Shown: piece by piece, positions 17,234-25,755 of the stretch
How positions within the stretch are numbered: position 1 is the stretch's first letter
Layout of the letters: every line of letters begins with the position of its first letter
Origin: Phaeobacter italicus
GTDB lineage: Bacteria > Pseudomonadota > Alphaproteobacteria > Rhodobacterales > Rhodobacteraceae
Reading direction: 5' to 3'
Assembly (NCBI RefSeq): GCF_001258055.1
Contig: NZ_CVRM01000037.1
Location: forward strand, 85,243-149,242
Length of the DNA: 64,000 bases
The notes under the pieces: generated by a model
Told to the model about the DNA's origin: nothing
Databases searched by the model: none
What the model saw: only the letters and a program-made list of their open reading frames with translations
Translations under genes and position numbers: made by a program

Positions 17234-18097
17234 TCAAAGACTGGCCAGCAATGCCTCTGCGACGCGACGTTCAAGATCGCCGTATCTCGCGGCTTCTGCT
17301 TTGATCGCCCGCAATGCAGGCAATCGCGCAGCGTAGTCCCCTTGCGACATCATCGCGATGGCCGCCCGCAACTCTGCCTCTGTTTCGCAAATCATCATGC
17401 CGGTCGGATCGAAAAAATCACTGATATTGGGGCAGCCCCAGTAGATCGGCACCGTCTCGCACAGAATGGCGTCGACCAACTTTTCCGAGAAATAGTTTCT
17501 CTCCTGTACGTTTTCGATCACGACACTATAGCGATAGGGCGCCAGCCCATCCGCTTTGGCGTCAAACGCCTGGTACCCTTTGCCAAGGATCGCGGCGTCT
17601 GGGCGCGCGGACTGGAGATGCTCAACAATCCGATGACGCAGCTTATGACCGGGATGATCCCGCTTTGCCGAGGCGATGAGTGACAAGTCCTCTTGTTTGT
17701 TCAGATCAAGGGTTTGCCATTCCGGCACCCAAGTGGTCCCAAACGGAAGAAAAACACCATTGGGCAGCCGCGCCAGCAACTCCTCGTCATAGGTGAACAC
17801 CCGGAAAAACCGCCGTCCTGTCCAAGGCAGCAATCGGTGGTGCAGGGCCGACATGATCTTGGGCTCTGCCACCATGACAGAGATCTGCGCACGGCAATTG
17901 CGGGCCCTCGTGATATGCATCGCTCGCTTGATGTAAAGGATCAGATGATCCTGCTCTTCGAGGTCGCGAATGGTCTTTCCGCGCAACTCATGCGGCTGAC
18001 CCAACGGCCAGGCCAGCTGATCAAGCGCAATGTCTGCGAAACCTTTGTTGAGTTTGGTGCCATATGGCACCACGGCAATGGCGGCTGGTCGTGTCAT
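17234..18097 (-). CDS. Glycosyltransferase family 10-like (fucosyltransferase-type) protein
   Basis: This 287-residue soluble protein has the C-terminal donor-binding block of GT10 alpha-1,3-fucosyltransferases: YRYSVVIENVQERNYFSEKL, then DAILCETVPIYWGCPNIS and a following DFF. The N-terminal half is diverged (HLILYIKRAMHITRAR, FFRVFTYDEELLARLPNGVF). It would add a sugar to a cell-surface glycan; donor and acceptor are unknown. It follows the PhzF gene by 9 bases in an apparent two-gene unit and converges on the PAPS-forming enzyme. No other glycan genes are close by. Confidence 0.8.
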   Translation of the reverse strand: MTRPAAIAVVPYGTKLNKGFADIALDQLAWPLGQPHELRGKTIRDLEEQDHLILYIKRAMHITRARNCRAQISVMVAEPKIMSALHHRLLPWTGRRFFRVFTYDEELLARLPNGVFLPFGTTWVPEWQTLDLNKQEDLSLIASAKRDHPGHKLRHRIVEHLQSARPDAAILGKGYQAFDAKADGLAPYRYSVVIENVQERNYFSEKLVDAILCETVPIYWGCPNISDFFDPTGMMICETEAELRAAIAMMSQGDYAARLPALRAIKAEAARYGDLERRVAEALLASL

Positions 18098-18106
18098 ATC
18101 CGTCTC

Positions 18107-18988
18107 TTAGAGTGTTTCAGGCAGATCAACAGTGCCGCGCATCAGCACGAAGCCCTGCCCTGCCACGCGAATACCATCAGGAGCCTGCCGGTCACCGACA
18201 CGGGTGACAACGGCCTGGCCCGGCCGCCCCATCCCGTGGCCCTGCTCTGCCACAAAGCGGTCTTTTTCCATCAATCCATGATGCCAGAGATAAGCGGCCA
18301 TCGCCCCGGTGGCGGAGCCTGTGAACGGGTCTTCAGGCGGGCTCGGCGGCGCCATCAGCAAGCGCGAGAACGTATCCCCGGCGTCTGTTGCTCCGCCCAA
18401 ATGCACAACGAATGGTTCCAGCATATCAATCCCATCGGCGCCCAGGGTCTTGCCGAGTGCTGCAAGGGCGGGCAGATCCAGCTTTGCCGCCTCAAGGGCG
18501 GCCCGATCGCGCACAACCGTCACGCAGAAAGGCAAGCCGGTCGAAACCTTCTGAGGCGTCCCGACAATCGCATCAGATGGCAAAGATAGCGCCGCTGCCA
18601 CAAGATCCGGATCCGCCTTCACCCCGAATTCCGGGGCAATCTGGGTCATCTCGATCATGTCACCGTCAACCGTAACCCGGACCAATCCGGCGCCGGTTTC
18701 CAGCGTGATCTCTGTCCCCTGCATCAAGCCACGATCCCGCAACGCCGCGACAGTTGCGATGGTGGGGTGACCTGCAAAGGGGATCTCTCTTGAGGCGAGG
18801 AAGTAGCGCACATGAACGTCCGCAACATCGGACGGACCGGTAAAGGTGCATTCAACCAAAGATGTCTCTCGTACATAGGCCGTGCAAACATCCACTGGCA
18901 GATGCGCCCCACCATGCACCACCGCACATCCATTTCCGCCAAAGGCACGGGCAGAAAATGCATCCACCCAGTCAAAATCAAATTGCAT
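18107..18988 (-). CDS. PhzF-family isomerase
   Basis: This 293-residue member of the PhzF/diaminopimelate-epimerase fold includes phenazine synthesis isomerases and many uncharacterised housekeeping proteins. Motifs seen are VDAFSARAFGGNGCAVV at the N terminus, the catalytic-glutamate region RETSLVECTFTGPS, REIPFAGHPTIATVAAL and, in the second half, PFTGSATGAMAAYL. The ATG at 18986-18988 is chosen because GGAGGG stands about 8 bases upstream. No phenazine genes accompany it, so it is not evidence of phenazine production. Confidence 0.88.
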   Translation of the reverse strand: MQFDFDWVDAFSARAFGGNGCAVVHGGAHLPVDVCTAYVRETSLVECTFTGPSDVADVHVRYFLASREIPFAGHPTIATVAALRDRGLMQGTEITLETGAGLVRVTVDGDMIEMTQIAPEFGVKADPDLVAAALSLPSDAIVGTPQKVSTGLPFCVTVVRDRAALEAAKLDLPALAALGKTLGADGIDMLEPFVVHLGGATDAGDTFSRLLMAPPSPPEDPFTGSATGAMAAYLWHHGLMEKDRFVAEQGHGMGRPGQAVVTRVGDRQAPDGIRVAGQGFVLMRGTVDLPETL

Positions 18989-19129
18989 CAAACGGCCCTC
19001 CCGCCAAAACACAGACCCTAGCAAGACCACGCAGTCACCCCGTCTGCAAGGGCGGCACTGCATTTCGTGAAAGGCATTCGACTACAAGCCGCCGCCTCCC
19101 CCGGGGCGCACCCTTTGTCTGGCACACAC

Positions 19130-19163
19130 TAAAAAATAAAAAAGGGCACCCTCCCGGATGCCC
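19130..19163 (-). terminator. Intrinsic terminator after DUF1150 gene
   Basis: Minus-strand stem GGGCATCC with GGGTGCCC (plus-strand 19144-19151 and 19156-19163; one G-T pair) and a 4-base loop is followed by a run of T (complement of the A run at 19130-19143). Confidence 0.88.
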
Positions 19164-19188
19164 TGTCTGCACGGTCAGTGCGCAATTG

Positions 19189-19413
19189 TCAGTGCACTGG
19201 CACCGGTGCGTAGTCATGCTGGCGCGCCAGCACAAATGCCATGCGCCGGTCACTGACCAGGGCCAGCTGCTCTCCCGCAGAATCATGAACGGCGTAGAGC
19301 TGTTTCTGCCCCGCAGCGCCAGCCTGCACCTCTTCGGGGAGATCGGCTACATCAACGGCTTTGACATAGACGATGCGGCTGTCCGTCTTGTCGAACTGAT
19401 ATGCTGTGTGCAT
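19189..19413 (-). CDS. DUF1150 family protein
   Basis: This 74-residue soluble protein matches the DUF1150 pattern of alphaproteobacteria (IVYVKAVDVADLPEEVQ, QLYAVHDSAGEQLALVSDRR, MAFVLARQHDYAPVPVH). It starts 5 bases after the hsp20 stop codon and shares its transcript. This pairing is common in Rhodobacterales and suggests a heat-shock role alongside the small chaperone, though none is shown. Confidence 0.88.
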   Translation of the reverse strand: MHTAYQFDKTDSRIVYVKAVDVADLPEEVQAGAAGQKQLYAVHDSAGEQLALVSDRRMAFVLARQHDYAPVPVH

Positions 19414-19418
19414 GTCTT

Positions 19419-19832
19419 TTACCCCTTCTTGATGTTGATTGTCTGAACCACGGTTTCCGGTCGGGCGCGTGTGAGATCGACATGCAGCAGGCCATTTTCC
19501 ATGACCGCCTCGCCGACCTCGACCCCATCGGCCAACACAAACATGCGCTGGAACTGACGGGCGGCAATGCCACGATGCAGGAATACACGACCTTCGCTGT
19601 CATCGCCCTGACGACCCCGGATGACCAGTTGACGGTCCTCTACGGTGATTGCCAGATCCTCTTCGCCAAAACCGGCAACCGCCAGCGTGATGCGATAGGA
19701 ATGATCAGAGGTCTGTTCGATATTGTAAGGGGGATAGCCCTCGTTGCCGGATTTGGCCGAGCGTTCCAGAAGGCGTTCAAGTTGCTCAAATCCCAACATG
19801 TGCGGATACGAGCCAAGTGTAAGTTTAGACAC
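19419..19832 (-). CDS. Hsp20/alpha-crystallin family small heat-shock protein
   Basis: This 137-residue ATP-independent holdase is of the IbpA class. The alpha-crystallin domain spans about residues 30-125 (YPPYNIEQTSDHSYRITLAV, AGFGEEDLAITVEDRQLVI, RGIAARQFQRMFVLADGVEV, MENGLLHVDLTR). The GTG at 19830-19832 is preferred over earlier ATGs because AAGGA lies 8 bases before it and SKLTLGSYPHMLGFEQLERL is the family start. The ribosome-binding site is inside a ROSE-like hairpin and a heat-shock promoter is upstream, so control is both transcriptional and thermal. Confidence 0.93.
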   Translation of the reverse strand: MSKLTLGSYPHMLGFEQLERLLERSAKSGNEGYPPYNIEQTSDHSYRITLAVAGFGEEDLAITVEDRQLVIRGRQGDDSEGRVFLHRGIAARQFQRMFVLADGVEVGEAVMENGLLHVDLTRARPETVVQTINIKKG

Positions 19833-19838
19833 GTTTTT

Positions 19839-19860
19839 CGTCCTTGATTCCAAAGCGACG
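19839..19860 (-). promoter_or_regulatory. ROSE-like RNA thermometer hairpin covering the hsp20 ribosome-binding site
   Basis: On the minus strand CGTC-G-CTT (19860-19853) pairs with AAGGACG (19845-19839) across the loop TGGAATC, leaving one bulged G. The pairing strand contains TCGCT, the U(U/C)GCU motif that in ROSE elements pairs with the Shine-Dalgarno around a bulged G. The hidden AAGGA is the hsp20 ribosome-binding site. A second hairpin (TGGTC/GGCCA) precedes it in the leader. Confidence 0.75.
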
Positions 19861-19898
19861 TCTGCGAGTGGCCCCATTATGGCGACCAACTTCCTAAG

Positions 19899-19927
19899 AA
19901 TATGGGTGTTTTATGCGAATTCACAAG
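19899..19927 (-). promoter_or_regulatory. Predicted RpoH (heat-shock sigma) promoter of hsp20
   Basis: On the minus strand CTTG (19927-19924), a 17-base spacer and CCCATATT (19906-19899) fit the heat-shock sigma pattern CTTG-N-CCCATnT. The implied leader is about 60 bases. Confidence 0.65.
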
Positions 19928-20009
19928 CCCAAGGCGCCAGAGCGCTGGCGCAAACGGCACCAAAAGCGTAATCTCCGGCCAGTTTCACCCGCCAGCCGAC
20001 GAGTCGCCA

Positions 20010-20234
20010 ATGAACGCTCCTACAGATATCTCCATGAAAACCGACGATGTTTTGAAGGTGGAGCTTGAAGTGTTCAAAACCCAACACCGCGATCTGGACG
20101 AGGCGATCTCTGCGCTGCAGGAACGTGGAACCAGCGATCAGTTGACCATTCAGCGCCTGAAAAAGCAAAAACTGATCCTCAAGGACAAGATCGCCTTGAT
20201 CGAAGACCGCCTGACCCCGGACATCATCGCCTGA
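20010..20234 (+). CDS. DUF465/YdcH-family small protein
   Basis: This 74-residue, almost fully helical protein has the DUF465 pattern (EVFKTQHRDLDEAISALQE, then TIQRLKKQKLILKDKIALIE), predicted to form an antiparallel coiled-coil hairpin. Its role is unknown in any organism. The ATG at 20010 is chosen as the first in-frame start after the divergent promoter region; MKTDD at 20034 is an alternative. It diverges from hsp20. Confidence 0.85.
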   Translation: MNAPTDISMKTDDVLKVELEVFKTQHRDLDEAISALQERGTSDQLTIQRLKKQKLILKDKIALIEDRLTPDIIA

Positions 20235-20466
20235 ACGGCAAAACAGCTCAGGCCTCTCATCTGCGCGCAGGTTTCGGTGCGCGAACGGGTATGGCGAGGC
20301 CAAGTTTGCGCTATCACTGAAAAATCCACCGTCCGGTGATTGGTTTCTGGGCCATGACGCATGGTCAAACGCTGCATTACCCGCTAGGACCGCCCGAATT
20401 GTTTCCGGTCGGCCTCCGACAGGGCACGGCAGGGACAAGCCACTTCACAACGAGACGAGCCTGGAC
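20235..20466. promoter_or_regulatory. Leader of the nucleobase permease gene with alternative hairpins
   Basis: This 232-base non-coding leader contains GACCG (20390-20394) that can pair with CGGTC (20408-20412), and GTCGG (20410-20414) that can pair with CCGAC (20418-20422); the two share bases and exclude each other. This could be a ligand-controlled switch before a purine/pyrimidine transporter. No riboswitch class was recognised with confidence. Confidence 0.3.
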
Positions 20467-21750
20467 ATGACCGCAACGAGGGAACAGACCCCGGACCCCA
20501 GCCTGCAGGGGACCGACTACAATTTTTCGATCAAACAAGCGCTCACTGGTGCGCAGATGCTGTTTGTCGCCTTTGGCGCATTGGTGCTTGTGCCGCTTTT
20601 GACTGGGCTTGACCCAAGTGTTGCGCTGTTCACCGCAGGCCTTGGCACACTGATTTTCCAGATCGTGACCCGTGGACAGGTGCCCGTGTTCCTCGCGTCT
20701 TCCTTTGCCTTCATCGCCCCCATCATCTACGGCGTTCAAACCTGGGGTATGGCCGCGACCACGGGCGGCCTTGCAGCGGCTGGCCTCCTTTATGTGGTGC
20801 TCAGCTTTGCGATCCGCGCCTTTGGCTCCGGCTTTCTGCACAAGCTGCTGCCGCCGGTTGTCGTGGGTCCAGTCATCATGGTGATCGGCCTGTCTCTGGC
20901 CCCGGTTGCCGTCAACATGGCCACAGGCCTCGCGGGTGACACCCAGATCATGCCGCGCAACACCGCGCTGCTCTTGGCAGCGATTGCCCTTGGCACCACC
21001 ATGCTGACCGCCATCCTTGGGCGCGGCATCATGAGAATCGTTCCGATCCTTGTCGGTGTCGCCGCCGGCTATATCGCCGCGCTGGTGATCGGCACCATCA
21101 CGGGTGAAAGCCTGATCAGCACTGCTGCAATCGCGGACGCCCCCTGGTTTGATGTTCCGAACTTTGTCGCGCCGGAATTCAACCTGGCCGCCATTTTGTT
21201 CATCCTGCCGGTCGCCATCGCCCCCGCGATTGAACACTTCGGCGACATCCTGGCGATCTCCAACGTGACCAAGCGGGACTACATGGAAAAACCCGGCATC
21301 CAGAACACCATGCTGGGCGATGGTCTGGCGACAGCTGCTGCAGGCCTTTTGGGTGGGCCGCCCAACACCACCTATTCCGAGGTGACAGGTGCCGTCACAC
21401 TGACCCGCGCCTTTAACCCGGCGATCATGACCTGGGCGGCGCTGTTCGCCATCGCGCTGTCTTTTGTCGGCAAACTGTCGGGTGCCCTCTCGACCATTCC
21501 GATGCCTGTCATGGGCGGCATCATGATCCTGCTGTTCGGCATGGTCACCGTCGTTGGCCTGTCCGTCCTGTCCAAACTGGGCGACGCGCTGTCTGAGGCA
21601 CGCAACATGGTCATCATCTCCACCGTTCTGATCATCGGCCTCGGCGGTCTGACACTGCAGTTCGGCGAAGGCTTCACCCTCGCAGGCATCGGTCTCTCCG
21701 GGGTTGCAGGTCTGGTGCTGAACCTGATCCTGCCCAAACAGCGGGATTGA
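20467..21750 (+). CDS. NCS2-family uracil/xanthine permease
   Basis: This 427-residue inner-membrane nucleobase:cation symporter has about 14 membrane segments. Family marks are [20 protein letters not shown] in the first helix, then [20 protein letters not shown] with the substrate-binding glutamate. [20 protein letters not shown] and [19 protein letters not shown] follow. The uracil (UraA-like) versus purine specificity cannot be settled. It has a long leader that might be regulatory and is closed by a strong terminator before purE. Confidence 0.92.
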   Translation: MTATREQTPDPSLQGTDYNFSIKQALTGAQMLFVAFGALVLVPLLTGLDPSVALFTAGLGTLIFQIVTRGQVPVFLASSFAFIAPIIYGVQTWGMAATTGGLAAAGLLYVVLSFAIRAFGSGFLHKLLPPVVVGPVIMVIGLSLAPVAVNMATGLAGDTQIMPRNTALLLAAIALGTTMLTAILGRGIMRIVPILVGVAAGYIAALVIGTITGESLISTAAIADAPWFDVPNFVAPEFNLAAILFILPVAIAPAIEHFGDILAISNVTKRDYMEKPGIQNTMLGDGLATAAAGLLGGPPNTTYSEVTGAVTLTRAFNPAIMTWAALFAIALSFVGKLSGALSTIPMPVMGGIMILLFGMVTVVGLSVLSKLGDALSEARNMVIISTVLIIGLGGLTLQFGEGFTLAGIGLSGVAGLVLNLILPKQRD

Positions 21751-21766
21751 TCCAACAGCCGCTGAA

Positions 21767-21800
21767 GGAGAGCGCGCCCCGCAGCGCGCTCTCCCTTTTT
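21767..21800 (+). terminator. Intrinsic terminator after permease gene
   Basis: A perfect 11-bp stem (21767-21777 with 21784-21794, GGAGAGCGCGC) and 6-base loop are followed by five T. Confidence 0.93.
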
Positions 21801-21840
21801 CACATCATACGCTGCACAGGTATGTGCACTGCACGCCGCA

Positions 21841-21868
21841 TTGCGGAAAATCCGAATTTCCCTATAGT
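21841..21868 (+). promoter_or_regulatory. Predicted sigma-70 promoter of purEK
   Basis: TTGCGG (21841-21846), a 16-base spacer and TATAGT (21863-21868) lie 36 bases before the purE start. Confidence 0.5.
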
Positions 21869-21903
21869 GCGCGCTCGACAAGCCGCGACAGGAGCCACCA
21901 GCC

Positions 21904-22407
21904 ATGCCCGACTCGAACGGTGCCGACATCAAAGTAGGCATCATCATGGGAAGCCAATCCGACTGGCCCACCATGAAGGAAGCCGCAACGATCCTTGATG
22001 AACTGGGCATTGCCTATGAGGCCAAGATCGTTTCTGCCCACCGCACCCCGGACCGTCTGTGGAGCTACGGCAAAAGCGCCGCTGACCGCGGCCTGCAGGT
22101 GATCATCGCAGGCGCCGGCGGTGCTGCCCACCTGCCCGGCATGGTCGCCTCCAAGACCCGTGTGCCGGTCGTAGGCGTACCGGTCCAGACACGGGCGCTG
22201 TCCGGTGTCGACTCGCTTTATTCCATCGTGCAGATGCCCAAGGGCTTTCCGGTTGCCACTATGGCCATCGGCGCAGCTGGCGCGGCCAACGCGGGCCTGA
22301 TGGCCGCAGGCATCCTTGCCCTGCAGGATCCAAACCTCGCCCAGCGCCTGGATGATTGGCGCGACGCGCTTTCGGCCTCCATCCCGGAGGAACCCTCTGA
22401 TGACTGA
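21904..22407 (+). CDS. purE: N5-carboxyaminoimidazole ribonucleotide mutase
   Basis: It converts N5-CAIR to CAIR in purine synthesis, acting after PurK. The protein is 167 residues, class I. The substrate-binding [13 protein letters not shown], the catalytic [16 protein letters not shown] and [11 protein letters not shown] are all typical, with [20 protein letters not shown] further on. It overlaps purK by 8 bases (ATGACTGA). Confidence 0.97.
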   Translation: MPDSNGADIKVGIIMGSQSDWPTMKEAATILDELGIAYEAKIVSAHRTPDRLWSYGKSAADRGLQVIIAGAGGAAHLPGMVASKTRVPVVGVPVQTRALSGVDSLYSIVQMPKGFPVATMAIGAAGAANAGLMAAGILALQDPNLAQRLDDWRDALSASIPEEPSDD

Positions 22408-23476
22408 CGTGCTTGCCCCCGGTTCGACCATCGGCATCCTCGGCGGCGGCCAGCTGGGGCGGATGCTCTCGGTTGCGGCCTCCCGCCTCGGCTTCAAGAC
22501 CCATATCTTTGAACCAAGCGCGACCCCACCCGCAGGCCACGTCGCCGACCGCGTGACCACCGCAGGTTACGAGGACGCCGAGGCGCTGGCCGCCTTCGCC
22601 GCCTCGGTCGACGTGATCACCTATGAGTTCGAGAACATCCCGACCTCCGCGCTGGACCTGCTGGAATCGCAAAAACCGATCCGTCCGGGCCGCGAGGCGC
22701 TGCGGATCAGCCAGGACCGGCTGACAGAGAAAACCTTCCTGCAAGACCTCGGCCTGCAAACCGCGCCTTTTGCAGACATCACCGATCAGGCCAGCCTGGA
22801 CGCCGCGCTGGCAGAGATCGGCGCCCCCTCGATCCTGAAAACCCGCCGCTTTGGCTATGACGGCAAAGGCCAGGCCCGCATCAAGACGCCGGAAGACGCA
22901 GGCGAAGCGCTCGCCGCCATGGCAGGCGCGCCCTCAATCCTCGAAGGTTTTGTCAATTTCAGCCACGAGGTCTCGGTGATCGCGGCGCGTGGTGTCAGCG
23001 GCGAAATCGCCTGTTTCGATCCCGGTGAGAACGTCCACCGTGACGGCATCCTGCACACCACCACCGTGCCTGCGCGCCTCAGCACCGGCCAGCGCATGGA
23101 TGCGGTGCTGATGGCAGGCAAGATCCTGAACGCGCTCGAATATGTCGGCGTTCTCGGCGTCGAACTCTTCGTCACGCCCCAAGGCCTGATCGTCAATGAA
23201 ATCGCGCCGCGCGTGCACAACTCCGGCCACTGGACCCAGAACGGCTGCACCGTGGATCAGTTCGAACAGCACATCCGCGCCGTTGTGGGCTGGCCGCTCG
23301 GCGACGGTCAGCGCCATTCCGATGTGGTGATGGAAAACCTGATCGGCGATGACGTGGACCGTATCCCGGAGCTGGCAAAGGAGGCCGATTGCGCCATCCA
23401 CCTCTACGGCAAGGCCGAGGCCAAGCCGGGCCGCAAGATGGGCCATATAAACCGGGTGGTGAAAGCGCAGGCCTAG
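22400..23476 (+). CDS. purK: N5-carboxyaminoimidazole ribonucleotide synthase
   Basis: This ATP-grasp enzyme carboxylates AIR to N5-CAIR using ATP and bicarbonate. It has 358 residues. [17 protein letters not shown] starts the preATP-grasp domain. The ATP-binding lysine is in [16 protein letters not shown], metal ligands lie in [14 protein letters not shown], and [24 protein letters not shown] strands lie before them. Start ATG 22400 lies inside the purE end with GGAGG upstream, so the two are coupled. No terminator with a T run follows; the transcript runs into a palindrome-rich stretch. Confidence 0.97.
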   Translation: MTDVLAPGSTIGILGGGQLGRMLSVAASRLGFKTHIFEPSATPPAGHVADRVTTAGYEDAEALAAFAASVDVITYEFENIPTSALDLLESQKPIRPGREALRISQDRLTEKTFLQDLGLQTAPFADITDQASLDAALAEIGAPSILKTRRFGYDGKGQARIKTPEDAGEALAAMAGAPSILEGFVNFSHEVSVIAARGVSGEIACFDPGENVHRDGILHTTTVPARLSTGQRMDAVLMAGKILNALEYVGVLGVELFVTPQGLIVNEIAPRVHNSGHWTQNGCTVDQFEQHIRAVVGWPLGDGQRHSDVVMENLIGDDVDRIPELAKEADCAIHLYGKAEAKPGRKMGHINRVVKAQA

Positions 23477-23483
23477 GGACTAG

Positions 23484-23638
23484 GGGCTGGGCTGACCGGG
23501 CTGGGCTGACTGGGCTGGGGGCGCTGCCCCCAGAGCCATTGCCGACTTGGGGCGCTGCCCCAAACCCCGGGATATTTCCGGCCAGAAGAAACAAACGGCA
23601 CGACACTGTCGTGCCCTGTGGAACCGGCCCTGCCGGTT
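23484..23638. repeat. Intergenic repeat patch: 14-bp tandem copies and palindromes
   Basis: GGGCTGGGCTGACY occurs twice in tandem (23484-23497, 23498-23511) with a partial third copy. Palindromes follow: 23515-23533 (CTGGGGGC-GCT-GCCCCCAG), 23547-23563 (TTGGGGC-GCT-GCCCCAA), 23597-23615 (GGCACGAC-ACT-GTCGTGCC) and 23622-23638 (AACCGGC-CCT-GCCGGTT). The GGGGCGCTGCCCC and CCCCGGGATATTT pieces resemble intergenic repeats I recall from other Rhodobacteraceae. Confidence 0.75.
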
Positions 23639-23687
23639 TGACGCGCCGTAAAGAGGGCCATCCGGCCTGATGCGCGGCGCCCCTCCG

Positions 23688-24839
23688 TTAAGCCAGGAAA
23701 CGGCCTGCAATCTCTCCCGACATATAGCTGACCTGCCCGCCGGAAATCGTTGCTGCAACGCGGTGGGTCTGCTTGTCCAGCACCAGAATGTCGGCGCGCT
23801 TTCCGCTTTCCAGTCGACCGCGATCATCAAGACCCAAAATCCTTGCCGGGCCCTCAGACAGCAGCGCCCAAGCCGCCGACAAATCCATGAGCCCGGTCTT
23901 TTCCAACATCAGCGCTGCACGGCGGGGGCTGGGGTAGTGATAGTCGGACGCCAACGCATCGCAAAGCCCCATCGCGATCAGCTCGACAGCGGAGGCATTG
24001 CCCTTGTGCGAGCCGCCCCGCACCACATTGGGAGAGCCGAGGATCACGTGGTCACCTGCGGATTTCGCAGCCTCCGCCGCCTCCATCGTCTCAGGAAATT
24101 CCGAAATCAGCGCGCCGCGATTGCGCCAGATCACCCGATCTTCTTTCGTGTGATCGTCGTGACTGCCAAGACAGACCCCAGCCGCGCCAAGGGCCGCTGC
24201 CAGCTTGTCGAGGGCTGCGGGCACCTCTGGTCGTCGGGCATGCATGTCCTTGAGCATCTGCCAGTGCACCTCCGGGTTACGCCCTGCCTTGAGCGCCTGA
24301 CCGGTGAGCCGAGGCGGTTTCTTTCCTTGTGCGAGGCGTTCATGCGGGAGGTGATCGTTGAAGACCACATAGGGCACCTGCCACTCTGCGATCTGCGCAG
24401 GCAGATTGTCGTAGGCCTCCAGAAGGTGGATTTCAAAACGCAGTTGCGGGATCAGATCCGTCACCACAGCAGGGCGCGCGGCCTTGATCCCCTCAAACAC
24501 CTGGGCAGCGAACTCAGGACCGCGCAGACCGCCCTCCCATGAGTAGAACTGCGCCAGAACGCCAGTCGTGATGCCATTGGCGGCGAGTTCGGCTTCGGCG
24601 GCAATAACCCCTTCGGTCATCTGCTTCATCGCGCCACGACGTGGCGCCAGATGGCGTTCGAAACCGTCCCCGTGAAGATCAATGATCCCCGGAAGGATGC
24701 GATAGCCAGACAGGTCGATCTGACGCCCGGCCCGGTCCGTCTGGATCTGGCCCGCTGCAAAGGACAGCTCTCCACCATGTTCCAGCCCCTCTGGGCGCAG
24801 CACATCTGCTCCGGTCAGTGTCAGTTCCAGCATGGTCAT
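23688..24839 (-). CDS. phnM: Alpha-D-ribose 1-methylphosphonate 5-triphosphate diphosphatase
   Basis: This 383-residue amidohydrolase-fold enzyme is the step before C-P lyase cleavage, releasing pyrophosphate from ribose 1-methylphosphonate 5-triphosphate. Metal-site and family motifs are [50 protein letters not shown] and [17 protein letters not shown]. It starts with ATGA overlapping the stop of the exported hydrolase gene upstream. No other phn genes are in the window, so it may act apart from the C-P lyase cluster or be an extra copy. Confidence 0.88.
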   Translation of the reverse strand: MTMLELTLTGADVLRPEGLEHGGELSFAAGQIQTDRAGRQIDLSGYRILPGIIDLHGDGFERHLAPRRGAMKQMTEGVIAAEAELAANGITTGVLAQFYSWEGGLRGPEFAAQVFEGIKAARPAVVTDLIPQLRFEIHLLEAYDNLPAQIAEWQVPYVVFNDHLPHERLAQGKKPPRLTGQALKAGRNPEVHWQMLKDMHARRPEVPAALDKLAAALGAAGVCLGSHDDHTKEDRVIWRNRGALISEFPETMEAAEAAKSAGDHVILGSPNVVRGGSHKGNASAVELIAMGLCDALASDYHYPSPRRAALMLEKTGLMDLSAAWALLSEGPARILGLDDRGRLESGKRADILVLDKQTHRVAATISGGQVSYMSGEIAGRFLA

Positions 24840-25654
24840 GGCTGCGTCTCCTCTTGCGGCTGCTCCCCCTCGCTGCTGCAGCGACCATCAGCGCAGGCGT
24901 CAGCGATTTCGCCTGTGATGGAATCAAGCCATGTCAGGTCAGGATCAAAGCGCCCCGTGTCGAGGAAATGCAGCGCCTGTGCAATAACCTGCGGGTTGTT
25001 CATCATGAAGGTATGGGTGACGGGCAACACGATGTGGTCGCTCATTCCATCGAGATAGGTGCTGCGGACTGAGACCTTTCCGTCATCTGGCCCCGGAATA
25101 ATAGCCGAAAACACCGGGTTGAGAGAGAAGTCGCCTGCAATCACTCCCACCGGGAAACTGGCGGCGGGGAGCTGGTTTGGCACGCTTTCGGCACCGGTGC
25201 CCAGCTGCAGGCCAGCGGGACCGTTCAAAAGCCCGAAGACCTCCCAGTCGCCCAGCTCATCGACCAATTCGCTGCCGTGATTTGGCGGGGCCAACATCAC
25301 GGTCCGGCCAAGCGCCTCTGGCCGATTGTCCTGCAGCCAGTGGCGCAACAGGATACCCCCCATAGAATGGGTGACGAAATGGATGCGCTCTGGGTCTGAA
25401 ATCTGTGCCTGACATTGCGTGATCGCGGCCGGCAGAGTGTCAGCTGCCAGGGTTGCAACCGGTTTATCCGTTGACGGATAGCCTGGGGTGACAACCTTGA
25501 TCCCGCGTGCCTCCAGCACCTGCTCCATCACCGCCAGCGAGATTTCGCTACGCGCAAGCCCATGCAGCAGGACAACGCAATCAGCACGCGCTGCAGTTGC
25601 TGTCAGGCCAGCCGTGGCGGCAGCCAGAACAACGGGAACAAGAGAACGGAACAT
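24836..25654 (-). CDS. Exported alpha/beta hydrolase (triacylglycerol lipase-like)
   Basis: This 272-residue periplasmic or secreted hydrolase has a signal peptide at residues 1-23 ([19 protein letters not shown], then ARA). The oxyanion region is [10 protein letters not shown] and the nucleophile elbow [15 protein letters not shown]; the acid/His lie later, with the His probably in [12 protein letters not shown] long in-frame extension upstream is rejected because the signal peptide at 25654 marks the start. The stop overlaps phnM (ATGA). The substrate may be an ester or acylglycerol; untested. Confidence 0.88.
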   Translation of the reverse strand: MFRSLVPVVLAAATAGLTATAARADCVVLLHGLARSEISLAVMEQVLEARGIKVVTPGYPSTDKPVATLAADTLPAAITQCQAQISDPERIHFVTHSMGGILLRHWLQDNRPEALGRTVMLAPPNHGSELVDELGDWEVFGLLNGPAGLQLGTGAESVPNQLPAASFPVGVIAGDFSLNPVFSAIIPGPDDGKVSVRSTYLDGMSDHIVLPVTHTFMMNNPQVIAQALHFLDTGRFDPDLTWLDSITGEIADACADGRCSSEGEQPQEETQP

Positions 25655-25755
25655 GATAGCGCTGAACCTTTGAAATGACCTCTGCAAGCGCAGATAGGGG
25701 CGTTGTGCGATCAGGTGAAGTGCCGATGGGGCCTGCCGTGCAATGACGTGCCGCC

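Noticed and set aside
18107..18988. Phenazine biosynthesis locus
   Set aside because: Only a PhzF-fold isomerase is present; no phzA-E or phzG genes are near, and PhzF homologues are widespread without phenazines.
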